From the NCBI GenBank assembly GCA_015486285.1, contig WFRX01000387.1:1-32373 (forward strand): a stretch of 32,373 nucleotides of DNA, read 5' to 3'. Shown here in pieces: positions 32,131 to 32,373 of the stretch. How positions within the stretch are numbered: the stretch's first letter is position 1; each line of letters opens with the position of its first letter. Source of the DNA: a bacterium (lineage in GTDB: Bacteria; Desulfobacterota; DSWW01). The translations under genes were made by a program, and so were the position numbers. The notes under the pieces are model-generated. The model saw only the letters and a program-made list of their open reading frames with translations, ran no database searches and was not told the origin of the DNA.

Positions 32131-32373
32131 CGGAGGCAAGTTCTGCCCCCCGCCCTCCTCTCTTGGAAAATTGACGCCTCGTCGACGCCTTGACATTCGA
32201 GGAAGGGAGCCCGACCGACCGGGATCTGCTGCATTGGGCGGCCGCTTTTCACGGGGCGCGGGCCCCGTTCTTCCCCGCGGACCGACCGCATCCCGGGAGA
32301 GCCATAACCCTTCGCCGGAAATAGACAAATCCTCAATCCCCGGCCCCCGCGCCGACGCGGACGACCTCTCCCC
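32131..32373. other. Right-edge non-coding sequence
   Basis: There is no convincing gene here. TTGACG (32171-32176) and TTGACA (32190-32195) occur near each other, with GACGCCT repeated between them, but no -10 box follows. A gene may begin beyond the window. Confidence 0.4.

Noticed and set aside
1..32373. CRISPR array, prophage or transposase genes
   Set aside because: No regularly spaced repeats, integrase, transposase or phage structural genes were seen on either strand.

Overview
This is a GC-rich, densely coded bacterial chromosome segment with Shine-Dalgarno starts, ATGA translational overlaps and several near-consensus sigma-70 promoters. The gene content fits a Desulfobacterota (former Deltaproteobacteria) organism, possibly a degrader of aromatic or organic acids. 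It includes three acyl/aryl-CoA ligases, a DMSO-reductase-family molybdoenzyme, a MopE-like Cys/Asp-rich lipoprotein, a compact ParE/ParC pair and an RND metal pump. This taxonomic call is inference from gene families and repeat style; there is no rRNA or other marker here.

Layout. Bases 1-160 hold a compact inverted-repeat-rich element in front of a GH172/DUF2961 lipoprotein (161-2236). Then come a four-cysteine flavoprotein (2335-2934) and a topoisomerase IV operon parE-parC (3097-6986) with a near-perfect promoter. A gene-poor, repeat-rich stretch (6987-7477) precedes a Cys-rich surface lipoprotein (7478-8680). The 8.7-20.7 kb part is metabolic: a PaaK-type ligase on the minus strand, a DUF3108 protein, an acyl-CoA synthetase followed by a Rid-family protein, a small membrane protein and a TPR lipoprotein on the minus strand, a SAM methyltransferase, a CubicO-like serine hydrolase on the minus strand, a second AMP-binding ligase, an Omp85-type barrel protein and a class II aldolase.

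From 20.9 to 23.5 kb there are a tiny membrane ORF, a metallo-beta-lactamase-fold hydrolase, a VapBC-type toxin-antitoxin pair with its own promoter and operator-like palindrome, and tRNA-Leu(CAA). From 23.6 to 29.2 kb a minus-strand tripartite metal efflux operon (outer membrane factor, adaptor, RND pump) is flanked at both ends by copies of the same roughly 55-bp promoter-like element. The window closes with a molybdopterin oxidoreductase on the minus strand and a divergent small manganese-type cupin.

How the genes work together. Clear units are parE-parC, ligase-Rid, vapB-vapC and the efflux operon. The three ligases suggest repeated activation of carboxylic acids to CoA thioesters, but their substrates cannot be read from the sequence. 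I see no wholly new multi-gene system. The signals most worth a second look are the structured element at the left edge, the duplicated promoter around the efflux operon with a short ORF behind one copy, the unusual residue at the expected Mo-ligand site of the oxidoreductase, the RND pump with mixed CzcA and CusA signatures, and the Rid protein lacking the catalytic arginine.
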